Assembly: GCA_947456625.1 (NCBI GenBank)
Contig: CANGQJ010000004.1
Coordinates: forward strand, 1 to 64,000
Source of the DNA: Bacteroidota bacterium
GTDB lineage: Bacteria; Bacteroidota; Bacteroidia; Chitinophagales; Chitinophagaceae
Direction of reading: 5' to 3'
DNA: 64,000 nt
The notes beneath the pieces were generated by a model. That model was not told where the DNA came from. It made no database searches and worked only from the letters and a program-made list of their open reading frames with translations. The position numbers were made by a program, and so were the translations under genes. This document shows, piece by piece, positions 25,654 through 34,695 of the stretch (its first letter is position 1; each line of letters begins with the position of its first letter).

Positions 25654-26511
25654 TTAATCCCATTCTATTTCGCTATCATCATCTCCCATAGACTTATAAG
25701 CCCATCTAGAAACGAAAATACTAAATTCAAAAAGGGTATACAATGGTATAAACACAATGGTTTGGCTATACCAGTCTGGGCTTGGAGTAATAAAAGCAGC
25801 AATGAATAAAATAATTACCACTGCGTATTTACGTGTAGTAGTTAAAAATTTAGGGGTAACAATACCAATTTTGGTAAGTATAAAAACAATAACTGGCATT
25901 TCAAATGCAATACCACAGCCTAAAATTAAATTGGTCAAATTGTCTAAGTAATCTGCAAAGGTAGGTATGGTAGTGATTATGTTTTTTGTCCCTAATTGAA
26001 ATCCTGCTAAAAAATTAAAAGTAAATGGACCCAAAACAAAAAAACCAAAAGCTGCACCTAAAAAGAAAAAGAACGAAACCCAAAAAATGGCAAACCTTGT
26101 ATTTTTAATTTCTTTTTCCTTTAATGCAGGCTTTATAAATGACCAAACCTGCCAAAAAACAAAAGGGAATGCCAAAATAATTCCACCCACCATGGCCATA
26201 CTAATAGCGCTTAAAAACTGACCCCCAAATGTGGTACTTTGTAATTGTGTTTTTACCGGCGGCATGCAAAGTGAATCGCCTAAATGAAGGAAATGACTTA
26301 AATTACAAAATGCACGATAGGTGATAAAATCGGGATTAAGTGGACCTGTAATAATATTGTCCATGACCCAATCTCTGTAAATAAAAATTACAATTGCTGC
26401 AACTAATATGGAAAATAAGGAACGCACAATAGTTCCTCTTAACACTTCAAGATGATCTATAAACGACATCTCCGATGCTGCTCCTTTTTTAAATCTATCA
26501 AATATAGCCAT
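25654..26511 (-). CDS. tatC: Sec-independent translocase subunit TatC
   Basis: The core Tat receptor that recognises twin-arginine signals. It has 285 residues and six predicted membrane spans. The N-terminal MSFIDHLEVLRGTIVRS carries the Glu used for signal binding, and AFPFVFWQVWSFIKPALKEKE is the conserved first cytoplasmic loop. The periplasmic loop after the first span has an insertion with CNLSHFLHLGDSLCMPP, typical of Bacteroidota. Its presence fits the at least three Tat leaders seen in this window (5749, 8401, 10345). tatA is not adjacent. Confidence 0.96.
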   Translation of the reverse strand: MAIFDRFKKGAASEMSFIDHLEVLRGTIVRSLFSILVAAIVIFIYRDWVMDNIITGPLNPDFITYRAFCNLSHFLHLGDSLCMPPVKTQLQSTTFGGQFLSAISMAMVGGIILAFPFVFWQVWSFIKPALKEKEIKNTRFAIFWVSFFFFLGAAFGFFVLGPFTFNFLAGFQLGTKNIITTIPTFADYLDNLTNLILGCGIAFEMPVIVFILTKIGIVTPKFLTTTRKYAVVIILFIAAFITPSPDWYSQTIVFIPLYTLFEFSIFVSRWAYKSMGDDDSEIEWD

Positions 26512-26580
26512 GAGAATAATTCAATGAGGGCTAAAGTTAAGGTTTATGCTCCAAAAAGGAAAACCAATTATCCAAATTTG

Positions 26581-27816
26581 TTAATGAATTTTAAGCTTTA
26601 CCTTATCAATTCTGGTATCACTTACCGAAAGGATTTCGGCGTCAAAATGAGGCAAGTGTATTACCGTTTTAACCTTAGGGATGGTTTCATGAAAATGAAT
26701 TAAATAGCCGCTTAAGGTTTCAGAGTTTTCGGCACCAAAATTAATACCATATTTCTCAGTTAAGTAGTCTAATTCTAGACGACCACTAAATATATATTCT
26801 TTTTCAGATATCTTTTTTTCCACCAATTCTTGTTCGTCATACTCATCATCTATTTCTCCAAATAGCTCTTCTAAAACATCCTCCATAGTCACAATACCTG
26901 CCGTACCTCCAAATTCGTCCACTACCCAAGCTATACTTTTTCTTTTTTTAGAAAATAAATTAATTAAATCGGCGGCGTTCATACTTTCAGGTACCAATAT
27001 AATAGGGTGAATGATGGAAGCAATATTTTTTGGTTTTTGAAATAAATCCAATTGATGAATATAACCAACTATATTATCTAAGGTATCATCGTATACAATA
27101 AGTTTACTCAATTTTGTTTCAATAAAAATTAATTTTACCTCATCAATAGAGCTATTTAATTCCACACCAATAATTTCTGTTCTAGGAACCAAGCATTCCC
27201 TAATTTTTATTTCAGGGAGGCCTAAAGCATTTTCAAACAAATCGGTATTTAATTCTTGTTGGGTAGGGTGTTCAATATTTTGTTGAATAAAATGAGCCAA
27301 ATCTATTTTAGAAAAAGCCTCTTTTTTATTTACATGTTTAACTTGAAATACAACGCGCACAACCCATTGTGCAATACGTACTAATATTTTTGTTAAAGGA
27401 CTATAAATAACGTGAAACAGGTTTGCAATTTGAGCAAACTTGATAATCATTGAATTTGCTCTTGCTTTAAAGATAGCTTTTGGAACTAGCTCTCCAATAA
27501 TTAAGATCACTAAAGTGGACACAACCGTGTTCCCCAATAAAATACCATAGCTGTCTAAATTATAATAGTGCCAAAGATATTTATCTAATAGTTCTTCAAA
27601 CAAAATTCCAAAAACAACTAATGAAATATTTAATCCAATTAAACAAGTGCCAATAAATTCGGTTGGCGCTTGTAAAAATTTTGCAATGATAAGTCCAGCT
27701 TTATCGCCATTCTTTTTTTTCAACTCTAAACTCAAACGGTTGGCACTAACAAATCCAATCTCATATCCTGAGAAAAAACCTATTAATATTAATGATGCAA
27801 TTATTGCAAATATCAT
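26581..27816 (-). CDS. CNNM/CorC-type CBS-domain membrane protein (hemolysin family)
   Basis: A 411-residue protein. The N-terminal DUF21 transmembrane domain (first 150 residues or so, SLILIGFFSGYEIGFVSANR) is followed by a CBS pair (VPRTEIIGVELNSS and AWVVDEFGGTAGIVTMEDVLEELFGEI) and a C-terminal CorC/HlyC domain. DEFGGTAGIVTMED is diagnostic. Members act in magnesium or cobalt efflux and other envelope functions; the older hemolysin label is historical. It is part of the minus-strand run, 19 bases after the aldo/keto reductase gene. Confidence 0.9.
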   Translation of the reverse strand: MIFAIIASLILIGFFSGYEIGFVSANRLSLELKKKNGDKAGLIIAKFLQAPTEFIGTCLIGLNISLVVFGILFEELLDKYLWHYYNLDSYGILLGNTVVSTLVILIIGELVPKAIFKARANSMIIKFAQIANLFHVIYSPLTKILVRIAQWVVRVVFQVKHVNKKEAFSKIDLAHFIQQNIEHPTQQELNTDLFENALGLPEIKIRECLVPRTEIIGVELNSSIDEVKLIFIETKLSKLIVYDDTLDNIVGYIHQLDLFQKPKNIASIIHPIILVPESMNAADLINLFSKKRKSIAWVVDEFGGTAGIVTMEDVLEELFGEIDDEYDEQELVEKKISEKEYIFSGRLELDYLTEKYGINFGAENSETLSGYLIHFHETIPKVKTVIHLPHFDAEILSVSDTRIDKVKLKIH

Positions 27817-27835
27817 AGCTTAAAGTTAAATATAA

Positions 27836-28825
27836 TTACCACTCTGGCAATTTAGGCTTGGATTCTAATATGCCTTCTATTTGCTCCATAATTTCTGGGG
27901 TCAATAAGCTTAAAGTTTGGACAGCTGTTAAGTTATCAATTAGCTGCTCCTTTTTAGTGGCGCCTAATATTGCAGTGGTCACATTTGGATTTTTAATACA
28001 CCATGCAATACATAAGGATGCGGTACTTACTTTTAATACTTTAGCAATTGCACCAAGTTGTTGCACGCGATTAATTTTATCCTGCATCACCCACTGGTCT
28101 CTCAACCACTCATAACCTTCTAATGTAAATCTAGAATCGTTGGGGATGCCATCATTGTATTTTCCAGTTAATAAACCAGAAGCAAGCGGACTCCAAATGG
28201 TAGTACCCATGCCCACATTTTTAAATATTTCTAAAAATTCACCTTCTACTTTTTTACGCTCAAACATATTGTATTGTGGTTGTTCCACACTGGGTCCAAT
28301 GAGGCGATATTTTTCCGAAATACGGTGTGCTTCCATAATTTCTACGCCACTCCATTCGCTGGTACCCCAATATAAAATTTTGCCCTGTTGAATTAGCGTA
28401 TTCATAGTTTGAACCACTTCCTCAATTGGTGTTGTTTTATCCGGTCTGTGACAAAAGTATAAGTCTAAGTAGTCGGTTTTAAGTCGCTCTAAAGCTTCAT
28501 GACATGCTTCTGTTAAATGTTTTCTGCTAAGTCCAGTTTGATTGGGTTTATTTTGCTTTCCCCTCCAACCAAAATATGCTTTTGAAGAAATGGTATAGGA
28601 AGTTCGATCCCATTTTTTTTGGCTTAACACCCTGCCCATCATTTTTTCACTTTCTCCACCAGCATAAACTTCGGCATTGTCAAAAAAATTAACGCCGTTG
28701 TCATAAGCAATACCCATTAGTTCATCCGAAATTTTATCGTCAATTTGTTTGTGAAAAGTCACCCAACTTCCAAAACTTAATGCACTTAATTGCAGTCCGG
28801 TTTTACCCATTTTTCTATATTCCAT
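27836..28825 (-). CDS. Aldo/keto reductase, Kv-beta/YghZ-like
   Basis: A 329-residue NADPH-dependent TIM-barrel reductase. The catalytic tetrad is visible: Asp and Tyr in FFDNAEVYAGGESE, Lys in ISSKAYFG and His in YFCHRPD. WGTSEWSG and STASLCIAWCIKNPNVTTAILGATK are typical of the AKR6/Kv-beta subunit and YghZ groups, which reduce aldehydes such as methylglyoxal. No signal peptide. It follows lptC by 37 bases. Confidence 0.92.
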   Translation of the reverse strand: MEYRKMGKTGLQLSALSFGSWVTFHKQIDDKISDELMGIAYDNGVNFFDNAEVYAGGESEKMMGRVLSQKKWDRTSYTISSKAYFGWRGKQNKPNQTGLSRKHLTEACHEALERLKTDYLDLYFCHRPDKTTPIEEVVQTMNTLIQQGKILYWGTSEWSGVEIMEAHRISEKYRLIGPSVEQPQYNMFERKKVEGEFLEIFKNVGMGTTIWSPLASGLLTGKYNDGIPNDSRFTLEGYEWLRDQWVMQDKINRVQQLGAIAKVLKVSTASLCIAWCIKNPNVTTAILGATKKEQLIDNLTAVQTLSLLTPEIMEQIEGILESKPKLPEW

Positions 28826-28862
28826 AATATTTATTTTTAAAACAAACTATTTAAATCCTTCT

Positions 28863-29453
28863 TTATTTTGATACGGTTGTATCAGATATAATCGCAAAAC
28901 TATTTGATTGCGGTTTTATAATTTTAATATCAGTCAAGTCCTGATTGGCTTCCATTCCAAGTCCATATATTTTTGCAATTGGGCTGTGTTGTTTTACAAC
29001 TACCTCTTTGTCGGTATGAAATGTACTTGTTGCTTGTTCCCAATACATTTCTTTGCACCATAAAGTATCGCCCTTAACATTAAATACAACTACATTTCCC
29101 TTTAAAAAAAATTTATTTTGCTCTTGCACATAGTTGGCATAATCGGCACTTAATTTGCTTTCTACTTTGGTACTACTATCCTTGTAAAAATCTACTTTTA
29201 TACTATTTGGAAACTCTACCATTTTACCGCTGTCTAGTAAATATTTCTTCATGATAGGGGCAGTTAACTTGGCGTTCATTTTTCCACCTTCACTCATATA
29301 AATAGCAACGTCTTTTCCAATATCAATTCCTCCCGACTTGTCGTTAAGTGCTTTAACGTCATTGATATTATTTTCACAAGCACTCATAAAAAAGCAGCTA
29401 CTCACAAAAGTAACTGCTAGAATATTTTTTATGAGTTTAGATATATTAATCAT
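28863..29453 (-). CDS. lptC: LPS export periplasmic protein LptC
   Basis: A 196-residue OstA/LptC-fold protein: an N-terminal hydrophobic segment with a possible lipobox (FFMSAC), then beta-rich repeats such as VAIYMSEGGKMNAKLTAP, VESKLSADYANYVQE and FFLKGNVVVFNVKGDTLWCKEMYWE. The last block is the LptA/LptC jelly-roll repeat. LptC links LptB2FG to the LptA bridge for LPS export. The ATG at 29453 overlaps the end of the upstream outer-membrane-protein gene by eight bases, which suggests coupled translation and a shared envelope role. Confidence 0.83.
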   Translation of the reverse strand: MINISKLIKNILAVTFVSSCFFMSACENNINDVKALNDKSGGIDIGKDVAIYMSEGGKMNAKLTAPIMKKYLLDSGKMVEFPNSIKVDFYKDSSTKVESKLSADYANYVQEQNKFFLKGNVVVFNVKGDTLWCKEMYWEQATSTFHTDKEVVVKQHSPIAKIYGLGMEANQDLTDIKIIKPQSNSFAIISDTTVSK

Positions 29454-30828
29454 ACTTGCGTTTATTAAACCAAATATCACTTAAGCTATAACCAACCGTA
29501 AATTTATAAAAGCTTTCTTGGTAACTATTTACGCTGCTACCTCTTTGGCCAAATTGCAATGCCATATTAAGCACTGAAAATTGGTAGTCATAAGACCTGT
29601 ATTTTCTAATGGGTAAACTTAAGCCTAAAGTGAAACTATTTACTTTTAATCCGTTTTGATCAAAATTAATATAGTCTTTACCAGTTGTAAATCCTGCACG
29701 ATAAGTTACAGTTGACCAGTAATTCTCAAAATCAAGCACATTTGGACAAAACTGCACACCTATTCGGGTTAAGTAGTCATTTGAAACTAGGTCAGGTTGT
29801 CCATAAAAACTGTATTTATCCTTCCAGTTTGACTTATTAAATTCCAAACCAATTACCCATTGATCATAAATACCATTGTTACTTGCTTCTTTTTTATGAA
29901 TTGCAAATCCAAAGGTTAATTTAGAGGGCAATTTAATGCTTCCAATATTATTTGAGGATAATGAAACGGTATCTAATGGAGTTTCAGTACCTGTAGTATA
30001 AGTTCCAGTAGCACGCAAAACATCCTGCTTTCCAGATAAACTTTGATCCAGGGTATACGTACCTCCATAACTTAATGTATACTCGGTTTTATCGGTTGCT
30101 ACTTTATGAGCCACAGTTTTTAAACTAAATTCTCCTTGCACACCTAAGTGTAAAAATACTCCACCAAATAAAGTATTTGTGCTTGCTTGAGATTGATAAA
30201 AATAAGTAGAGTCGGTATTAAATAAATAAGATTTAATATTTTGAATATTTTTCTTACCAAAATTATAGCCAGTATTAAATCCAATACTTACATGTTTCCA
30301 TGACTTACCAAATCCAATGTAGGCTTGGTTTAAGCCCCCCTGTCCAATAAAATTATTATACAAGGAGTCACCAGTAGAAGTAATTTTTAATTGGTCTAGA
30401 GAATAATTGATTTGCGTAAGTGGTCTTAATCCAAAGGCCATTCCTATTTTATGCACTTTGTCAATGGGCAAACCAATTGATAAATAGTTGGGAACAAAAT
30501 ATGCCGAATTAAATCTGGTAGTTGGATTGCTTCCCTTTAAAGTATTACTAGTAAAATCCATGCCTAAATCAAAAGTAGTCATGTATAAACCGCCATAGGT
30601 TGCGGGGTTATTAAAATTTACACTTTGACCAAAGTTGCCATTCATGCTATTGGTATAAGCTGCTGTTAAGCCTCCCATTCCTTGGCTAGTTGTATTTTGA
30701 TTATTGAAAACATCATTACCTAAACCATATCTCGAAAATGGGGAATTAATTTGGGCTTTAGAAGTTGTTTGAAAACAAACTAAAACGAGCAAGGGGATGA
30801 GCCTAATTATTTTTTTCACAAATAGCAT
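29446..30828 (-). CDS. Outer-membrane beta-barrel protein of unknown function
   Basis: A 460-residue exported protein. The signal peptide ends near TSKAQ; the mature part opens NSPFSRYGLGNDVF and GMGGLTAAY, then runs as alternating aromatic/polar strands ending FYKFTVGYSLSDIWF, the profile of a FadL/PorV-like barrel. I do not recognise a precise family. Its start lies 26 bases inside coaX and its end overlaps lptC by eight bases, so three genes (coaX, this, lptC) form a tightly coupled unit. A role alongside LptC in outer membrane building is possible but only inferred. Confidence 0.78.
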   Translation of the reverse strand: MLFVKKIIRLIPLLVLVCFQTTSKAQINSPFSRYGLGNDVFNNQNTTSQGMGGLTAAYTNSMNGNFGQSVNFNNPATYGGLYMTTFDLGMDFTSNTLKGSNPTTRFNSAYFVPNYLSIGLPIDKVHKIGMAFGLRPLTQINYSLDQLKITSTGDSLYNNFIGQGGLNQAYIGFGKSWKHVSIGFNTGYNFGKKNIQNIKSYLFNTDSTYFYQSQASTNTLFGGVFLHLGVQGEFSLKTVAHKVATDKTEYTLSYGGTYTLDQSLSGKQDVLRATGTYTTGTETPLDTVSLSSNNIGSIKLPSKLTFGFAIHKKEASNNGIYDQWVIGLEFNKSNWKDKYSFYGQPDLVSNDYLTRIGVQFCPNVLDFENYWSTVTYRAGFTTGKDYINFDQNGLKVNSFTLGLSLPIRKYRSYDYQFSVLNMALQFGQRGSSVNSYQESFYKFTVGYSLSDIWFNKRKYD

Positions 30829-31528
30829 AAAGTCCTTTAAATATTAAATTTTGGTCGGCAAATATCCTCTTTTTTAAGTGAGGCGCAAAATAACAAATGT
30901 CCCCGCCGGTTAATAGCACGTTAAAGTTGGCATATTTTTGTTCATAAGCGGCTATAATCCCGTCTATTTCGGCTGCAATGCCTAAAATAACCCCACTTAG
31001 GAGGTTGGTTTTGGTATCATAACCCACTAATGTAAACTCAGAGGAGGCCTGAATGAGGGGCAAAAGCGCAGTTTGTTCGTGCATTGCCTTAAATCTCATT
31101 TGCATTCCCGGTGATATGCTGCCTCCTAAGAAAGCATGCTCCTTGGAAACAAAATTATAGGTGATACAAGTCCCTAGCGAAATTACTAGGTTATGTGCAT
31201 TAGGGTATAAGTCAACTGCTGCTGCCACAAGTGCTAAGCGATCTGCTCCAATGGTTTCGGGCTTGCCAACAGGGGTGGTAAAGTTAATTTTAGTGCCCGG
31301 TCCTAATAAATGAAATTTAGACCTACTTGTAAGTATAGTTTCTATCCCTTTTTCGTGGTGAATTACCGAAGAAAGAATTGTTTTATTAGGTTTCCATTTG
31401 TCTAAAAGTGCTGTTATTTCCTGGGTATCCCCATTGGATAAAACAACAACTTCTAATAATTCATGATTATTAAAAATTCCAGCCTTTAATCTGGTATTTC
31501 CAAAATCCAAACAAATACTTATTGACAT
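30803..31528 (-). CDS. coaX: Type III pantothenate kinase
   Basis: The first step of coenzyme A synthesis. It has 241 residues with the ASKHA-fold motifs in order: CLDFGNTRLKAGIF (phosphate 1), IGADRLALVAAA, LGTCITYNFV (phosphate 2), GGSISPGMQMR and LLTGGD (adenosine). The CoaX type lacks the P-loop of CoaA. It starts a minus-strand run that reaches to 23578; a -7 element lies at 31545. Confidence 0.95.
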   Translation of the reverse strand: MSISICLDFGNTRLKAGIFNNHELLEVVVLSNGDTQEITALLDKWKPNKTILSSVIHHEKGIETILTSRSKFHLLGPGTKINFTTPVGKPETIGADRLALVAAAVDLYPNAHNLVISLGTCITYNFVSKEHAFLGGSISPGMQMRFKAMHEQTALLPLIQASSEFTLVGYDTKTNLLSGVILGIAAEIDGIIAAYEQKYANFNVLLTGGDICYFAPHLKKRIFADQNLIFKGLYAICEKNN

Positions 31529-31544
31529 ATGCTTACTTCAGCAT

Positions 31545-31552
31545 CAAATTTA
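31545..31552 (-). promoter_or_regulatory. Candidate -7 promoter element of coaX
   Basis: TAAATTTG on the minus strand is an exact TAnnTTTG match, 16 bases before the coaX ATG. It may drive the whole coaX-to-M28 run. Confidence 0.5.
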
Positions 31553-31633
31553 AACTCTTTGTCTCAAAGTTTACCTAAAACTATAGGCAAGTTGCAAAAG
31601 ATTTCGGTTATTTGAACAACAAAAGAAAAGGAT

Positions 31634-32509
31634 ATGAGAATTGCCGGGTTTACCATTATAAAAAATGCTGTAGTCAATGACTTTCCTATTGTTGAAGCCA
31701 TAAGGTCTGTTTTACCAGTGGTAGATGAAATGATTGTTTTAATAGGCGATTCAACCGACGAAACCATTGCTTTAATTGAATCTATTGGCGATCCCAAAAT
31801 TAAAATTCATCATTCGGTTTGGGATAAACATTTAAGAAAAGGAGGTACCGTATTAGCGGTTGAAACCAATAAGGCATTTGAATTAATTGACGATTCATTT
31901 TCTTGGGCATTTTATATTCAAGGCGATGAAGTGGTTCATGAAAAATATCATAACACAATAAGAGAAGCCTGTCATCAATACGCAAACGACCATTCGGTGC
32001 AAGGTTTGCTATTTAAATACAAACATTTTTTTGGAACCTATGATTATGTTGGAGATAGTAGAAAATGGTATGCACATGAAACTAGAATCATAAGAAATAA
32101 TAAATCCATAAGTGCTTATAAGGATGCACAAGGTTTTAGAATTGGTAAATCCAAATTGCCTGTTGCTGCTATTAATGCAAGCATTTATCATTATGGTTGG
32201 GTAAAAAGTCCAGAGCAAATGCGTAAGAAACAAAAGGAGAGCGCGACTTTTTGGAATGACGATACTAAAATGCAAGAAATAATTTCTAGTCCAGATTATT
32301 ATGATTTTTCAGGCTTTGATTCATTGGAAAAATTTACTGAAACACACCCAAGTGTAATGTTGGATAGAATTAAAAGAAAAAACTGGGCCATTGATTTAGA
32401 TATTTCGCAAAAAAACTTTAGTTTAAAGAATAGAATTTTATACTACTTTGAAAAGCTTACTGGCATTAGGCCATTTGATTTTAGAAACCATAAAATTGTG
32501 AAACCATAG
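31634..32509 (+). CDS. Family 2-like glycosyltransferase
   Basis: A 291-residue GT-A-like protein. IAGFTIIKNAVVNDFPIVEAI is the nucleotide-sugar binding opening typical of the 'glycosyltransferase involved in cell-wall biosynthesis' proteins, and FYIQGDEVVHEKY holds the D-containing metal motif (QGDE where most have DxD). The C-terminal half contains ETRIIRNNKSI and a His/Trp-rich YHYGWVKSPEQM. No signal or membrane spans. Acceptor and donor unknown. Its stop overlaps the GTG start of the following meaB gene, so it leads a three-gene overlapping set. Confidence 0.8.
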   Translation: MRIAGFTIIKNAVVNDFPIVEAIRSVLPVVDEMIVLIGDSTDETIALIESIGDPKIKIHHSVWDKHLRKGGTVLAVETNKAFELIDDSFSWAFYIQGDEVVHEKYHNTIREACHQYANDHSVQGLLFKYKHFFGTYDYVGDSRKWYAHETRIIRNNKSISAYKDAQGFRIGKSKLPVAAINASIYHYGWVKSPEQMRKKQKESATFWNDDTKMQEIISSPDYYDFSGFDSLEKFTETHPSVMLDRIKRKNWAIDLDISQKNFSLKNRILYYFEKLTGIRPFDFRNHKIVKP

Positions 32510-33243
32510 TGCAATTTGATATAGAAAATATTGTGTTGGGGGTAAGGAGATCAGATTATTTATCCTTATCAAAATGCATTTCATTTATTGAGAATCAGCA
32601 AGAGGGCAGTGCTGGCTTTGTTTCCAATTTAAAACCTAGCCCCATTCCAGTAGTAGGCATTACAGGCCCTCCTGGCGCAGGAAAAAGCACTTTAATAGCT
32701 GCCATGATTCGCAATTTGGTAGCCTTGGAAAAAAAAGTTGCTGTACTCTCGGTGGATCCTAGCTCCGTAATTCATAATGGAGCGTTATTAGGTGATAGAA
32801 TAAGAATGCGCGATTGGTATTTACATCCCTTAGTATATATTAGGTCACTTGCCAGTAGAGGACATTTAGGAGGTCTAGTAAAAGATATTGAATCTATTGT
32901 CACACTTTTAAAATCTGCGGGATTTGATTTTGTGATTTTAGAAACTGTTGGGGTAGGTCAGTCCGAAGTACAGGTAGTTAAAGTAGCATCTCCTACCATT
33001 TTAGTTTTAGTGCCTGAGGCAGGGGATGATATTCAAATGATGAAGTCGGGTTTGTTTGAAGTTGCCAATATTTTTGTAGTCAATAAAAGCGATAGGCCAG
33101 AAGCAGCAAAGTTTGTAAATCATTTGCGACAGGCATTGGATGAAAGAGTAGGCGTAAAATGTGATTTGGTTCAAACCATTGCAAATGCTGGTGAAGGCGT
33201 AGATGAATTGCTGAGCATAATAAATAATTATCATGAACATTAA
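32509..33243 (+). CDS. meaB: Short MeaB/ArgK-type GTPase
   Basis: A 244-residue G3E-class P-loop GTPase. Walker A is GITGPPGAGKST at about 50-61, then VLSVDPSS (a second conserved block with the base Asp), DRIRMRDW, ETVGVGQSE (switch II) and NKSD. MeaB loads or protects adenosylcobalamin in methylmalonyl-CoA mutase. Usual family length is about 310-330; the C-terminal dimerisation region of some 70 residues is missing and the protein stops cleanly at DELLSIINNYHEH. The start is GTG, overlapping the glycosyltransferase stop (TAGTG). The mutase genes are not in the window. Confidence 0.86.
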   Translation: MQFDIENIVLGVRRSDYLSLSKCISFIENQQEGSAGFVSNLKPSPIPVVGITGPPGAGKSTLIAAMIRNLVALEKKVAVLSVDPSSVIHNGALLGDRIRMRDWYLHPLVYIRSLASRGHLGGLVKDIESIVTLLKSAGFDFVILETVGVGQSEVQVVKVASPTILVLVPEAGDDIQMMKSGLFEVANIFVVNKSDRPEAAKFVNHLRQALDERVGVKCDLVQTIANAGEGVDELLSIINNYHEH

Positions 33244-34417
33244 AGCGGTTGGATATAAATTAATTGGCAATAATATTATTGCAGCTAGTGTATGGTTTGG
33301 CTTAGTTTTAATTGCTTTAATGAATGCATATAATAGCCATGCCATAAATAATTTAATCATATTTAGGCAGTCGCATTTTCACTTAGCCAATCAAACTAAT
33401 TTATATCTTGAATATGTGAATGAGTATTGGGATCATTTTTATTACAGTCCCACTTTTGGTGTATTAGTAGCTCCCTTTTCATTTTTACCCTTAGGTGTTT
33501 CGGTGTTTGCATGGGGGCTTTTTGATGCTGGGGTGTTGTACTTTGCAATTAGACAAATTCCAATAAGCGCACAAAAACAAAATTTTATTATTTTATTGTC
33601 TGCAAATGAAATGATGAACTCCGCATCTAACATGCAAAGCAATGGTATTATGGCGGCCACAATTATTTTATCCTTTATTTTTATTCTACAACAAAAGGAA
33701 GCCAGGTCCACTGCAATGATGCTGCTTGGTTTTTTTATAAAGCTATATAGCATTACTGGTTTGGCATTTTTCTTTTTTAGTATTCATAAAAAGCGGTTTG
33801 TCACCTCATTTATTTTAATATTTATACTGCTATTATTATCACCATTGCTGGTTACTACGCCTACTTTTTTATTTCAGTCATATAGGGATTGGTTTCAAGC
33901 ACTTTCGCTAAAATCTAATTTCGACATCACTGTTTCTATGTATCACAATATGGTGGACATTACTTTACAAGGCATGGTAAAGCGGGTATTTAATTTGCCC
34001 AACTTAAATAAATGGATATTTATTATACCAGGGTTAATAATTTTTGGTTCACAGTATTTGTATTTTAAACATTATAATAATATCATTTACAGACTATATA
34101 TATTATGTTCGGTATTGTTATTTATAATTGTATTTAATACAGGGACTGAATCGCCCACTTATATTTTAGGAGTGCCTGCAATTTGTTTATGGTATGTATT
34201 GCAAGAAAAAAGCAAGTGGAATAATATTATTTTCATTACTTCTATTTTCTTTTCTAGCTTCTCTTATTCAGACATCTTCACGCCCTGGTTAAGAACACAG
34301 GTAATGATGCCTTATGCATTAAAGGTATTAGGATGCTTTATAATTTGGCTTGTAATTGCAGTGCAGATACACACCCGTCAATTTTTAAGACTGAATTTAA
34401 CTGAAAAAAGTTTTTAG
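33233..34417 (+). CDS. GT87/DUF2029-type polytopic membrane protein
   Basis: A 394-residue protein with about ten hydrophobic spans and the layout of mannosyltransferase-like GT-C proteins: a periplasmic loop after the first span (NLYLEYVNEYWDHFYYSPTFG, with YSPTFG typical of the family) and FFIKLYSITGLAFF. The family uses polyprenyl-phosphate sugars to build glycolipids or glycans. The ATG lies 11 bases before the meaB stop. Its pairing with the GT2-like gene suggests a shared glycan pathway, with MeaB either a passenger or recruited. It converges with the next gene leaving a single base between stops. Confidence 0.76.
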   Translation: MNIKAVGYKLIGNNIIAASVWFGLVLIALMNAYNSHAINNLIIFRQSHFHLANQTNLYLEYVNEYWDHFYYSPTFGVLVAPFSFLPLGVSVFAWGLFDAGVLYFAIRQIPISAQKQNFIILLSANEMMNSASNMQSNGIMAATIILSFIFILQQKEARSTAMMLLGFFIKLYSITGLAFFFFSIHKKRFVTSFILIFILLLLSPLLVTTPTFLFQSYRDWFQALSLKSNFDITVSMYHNMVDITLQGMVKRVFNLPNLNKWIFIIPGLIIFGSQYLYFKHYNNIIYRLYILCSVLLFIIVFNTGTESPTYILGVPAICLWYVLQEKSKWNNIIFITSIFFSSFSYSDIFTPWLRTQVMMPYALKVLGCFIIWLVIAVQIHTRQFLRLNLTEKSF

Positions 34418-34418
34418 C

Positions 34419-34619
34419 TTACTTTTCGTTTTTCCACCACTTAATGGCAATATATCCAATAATTGCAAATGGCATTGCAGCAAGGTAAATAACGCCAAAA
34501 TTAAAACCCTTTCCCGCTTCTTCACCCATTTGACTTGCGGTTTTGGTACAAATAGCACATTGGGCAGCCAAACTTGCCACGTATGCCTGTAAAATGATAA
34601 TTAGAAAAATGCGCTTCAT
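34419..34619 (-). CDS. Small exported membrane protein with N-terminal CxxC
   Basis: A 66-residue protein: signal peptide (MKRIFLIIILQAYVASLAAQ), then CAICTKTASQMGEEAGKGFN, a single transmembrane segment (VIYLAAMPFAIIGYIAI) and a short basic tail KWWKNEK. If the signal is cleaved, the mature protein would start at or next to a CxxC motif. I do not know its function; similar short proteins occur in Bacteroidota genomes as hypotheticals. ATG 34619 is preferred over one nine bases upstream. It lies behind the bTHX terminator and may depend on its own promoter, which I cannot see. Confidence 0.7.
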   Translation of the reverse strand: MKRIFLIIILQAYVASLAAQCAICTKTASQMGEEAGKGFNFGVIYLAAMPFAIIGYIAIKWWKNEK

Positions 34620-34637
34620 GATGTACAAAATTACTAT

Positions 34638-34670
34638 AAAAAAACCCGAACATACGGGGTAGGTTCGGGG
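34638..34670 (-). terminator. Terminator after the bTHX gene
   Basis: On the minus strand CCCGAAC and GTTCGGG form the stem (loop with ACCCCGTA-like sequence) followed by seven T. It separates bTHX from the small membrane protein gene. Confidence 0.85.
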
Positions 34671-34695
34671 AATCTTATAATTAGGCTAAATAAGC

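Noticed and set aside
32509..33243. Frameshift explaining the short MeaB
   Set aside because: The sequence after the stop is in another frame the start of a well-formed membrane protein, and no MeaB-like C-terminal residues appear in other frames.
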